DNA from: CAMPJU01 sp046566095
Lineage (GTDB): Bacteria > Pseudomonadota > Gammaproteobacteria > Xanthomonadales > Xanthomonadaceae
DNA length: 8,716 nt
NCBI GenBank assembly: GCA_046566095.1
Contig: JBKHXI010000201.1
Span: forward strand, 1 to 8,716
Direction: 5' to 3'
Shown: positions 7,928-8,716 of the stretch, piece by piece
Layout of the letters: each line of letters opens with the position of its first letter
Position numbering within the stretch: the stretch's first letter is position 1
The notes under the pieces: generated by a model
Database searches by the model: none
What the model was told of the DNA's origin: nothing
The model's input: the letters and a program-made list of their open reading frames with translations, nothing else
Program-made: the position numbers and the translations under genes

Positions 7928-8716
7928 TCAGCCTTCGAGCTCGGCCCAGCGCGCGTAGGCGGCGTCGAGTTCCGCCTGTACCTGCGCCAGCGCCTCGTTG
8001 TCGCGCGTGATCTCGACCGCATCGCGCTGGAAGAAGCCGGGGTGTTGCATCGCCGCGGCCAGTCCGGCGAGCCGTGTTTCGAGCGCCTCGATCCGCGCGG
8101 GAAGCTGCTCGAGTTCGCGGGCTTCCCTGTAGCCGAGCTTGCGCGGGCGCGAAGCAGGCGCTGCGGCCGGCGCGGTACGCGGCGTGGAGTGCGGCTCCGG
8201 CCGCGCAGGCGGGGAGGTTCCCGCGATCGATGCCAGCCGGCCACCCTGTGCCAGCCAGTCGCTGTAGCCGCCGACGTACTCGCCGACCCGCCCGTCGCCT
8301 TCCATCGCCAGGATCGAGGTGACCACGTTGTCGAGGAAGTCGCGGTCGTGGCTGACCAGCAGCAGCGTGCCGGGGTAGTCGGCCAGCAGTTCCTCGAGCA
8401 GCTCCAGGGTCTCCACGTCCAGGTCGTTGGTCGGCTCGTCCATGACCAGCAGGTTGGAGGGCTGCGCGAACAGGCGCGCCAGCAGCAGCCGGTTGCGCTC
8501 GCCGCCGGACAGGCGGGTGATGGGCGCGCGGGCCCGTTCGGGGGTGAACAGGAAATCCTGGAGGTAGCCGAGCACGTGCTTGCGGCGGCCGCCGACCTCG
8601 ACGAAGTCGCGGCCCCCGGCCACGTTCTCCAGCGCGTTCCAGTCCTCGCGCAGGCCCGCGCGGTGCTGGTCGAAGTAGGCGACCTGCAGCCGGGTGCCGG
8701 TCCGCACCTGGCCCGC
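7928..8716 (-). CDS. uup: ABC-F ATPase Uup, C-terminal part (start beyond right edge)
   Basis: The frame is open from the right edge (8716) to the TGA at 7928, giving the last 262 residues of a protein usually about 635 long. It contains the end of the second nucleotide-binding domain: VAYFDQHRA (12-20), HVLGYLQDFLF (47-57), signature LSGGERNRLLLARL (69-82), Walker B LLVMDEPTNDLD (89-100) and H-loop LLVSHDRDFLD (119-129), with YVGGYSDW closing it. A Pro/Ala-rich linker (168-192) leads to the C-terminal coiled coil LGYREARELEQLPARIEALE (194 on). Near identity of order and motifs to E. coli Uup supports the symbol. Uup belongs to the ABC-F family that acts on ribosomes; it is linked to precise excision of transposons and to binding branched DNA. 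The Walker A and first domain lie outside. A GTG at 8707 is an internal Val, not the start. It converges on the barstar gene. Confidence 0.95.
   Translation of the reverse strand, partial: AGQVRTGTRLQVAYFDQHRAGLREDWNALENVAGGRDFVEVGGRRKHVLGYLQDFLFTPERARAPITRLSGGERNRLLLARLFAQPSNLLVMDEPTNDLDVETLELLEELLADYPGTLLLVSHDRDFLDNVVTSILAMEGDGRVGEYVGGYSDWLAQGGRLASIAGTSPPARPEPHSTPRTAPAAAPASRPRKLGYREARELEQLPARIEALETRLAGLAAAMQHPGFFQRDAVEITRDNEALAQVQAELDAAYARWAELEG

Overview
The window is GC-rich double-stranded DNA, and its dense protein coding fits a gammaproteobacterium of the Xanthomonadaceae/Lysobacteraceae type (Lysobacter, Luteimonas or a relative). This is an inference from the strong G/C preference at third codon positions, from CTAGAAT-type -10 boxes, and from the closeness of the Uup, rhomboid, M14 and small orphan proteins to what I know from that family. 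No tRNA, rRNA, CRISPR array, insertion sequence or prophage gene is visible.

Layout. Positions 1-1102 hold two minus-strand genes: a rhomboid intramembrane protease, and downstream of it a small very basic protein that runs off the left edge. Positions 1241-1278 hold a good rho-independent terminator that closes the next minus-strand gene, a large secreted S8 (subtilisin-like) protease with an inserted PA domain and a beta-rich C-terminal tail (1296-3644). A 300-bp divergent intergenic region with several short dyads (3645-3944) separates it from a plus-strand secreted M14 zinc carboxypeptidase-like protein (3945-5744). Plus-strand genes follow: a lipoprotein that joins an MliC-type lysozyme-inhibitor domain to a COG3650-type domain (5815-6510), an 81-residue conserved orphan (6654-6899), and a tightly coupled pair made of an exported or membrane-anchored barnase-type ribonuclease (7023-7454) and its barstar-type inhibitor (7451-7894). 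The window ends in the convergent minus-strand 3' part of the ABC-F ATPase Uup (7928-8716).

How the genes fit together. Five of the eight products carry a signal peptide, lipobox or membrane segments, and most are hydrolases or hydrolase inhibitors: an endoprotease and a carboxypeptidase with back-to-back promoters, an intramembrane protease, a lysozyme-inhibitor lipoprotein, and an RNase with its inhibitor. The RNase/barstar pair, whose stop and start overlap in ATGA, is the clearest functional unit and the most interesting element here: all expected catalytic residues of the RNase and the key aspartates of the barstar are present, yet the RNase has an N-terminal hydrophobic segment and a Pro/Ala-rich linker. 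The other neighbours look like ordinary chromosomal genes. I see no wholly new multi-gene system, but the fusion lipoprotein, the tail of the S8 protease and the dyads of the divergent promoter region merit a second look.
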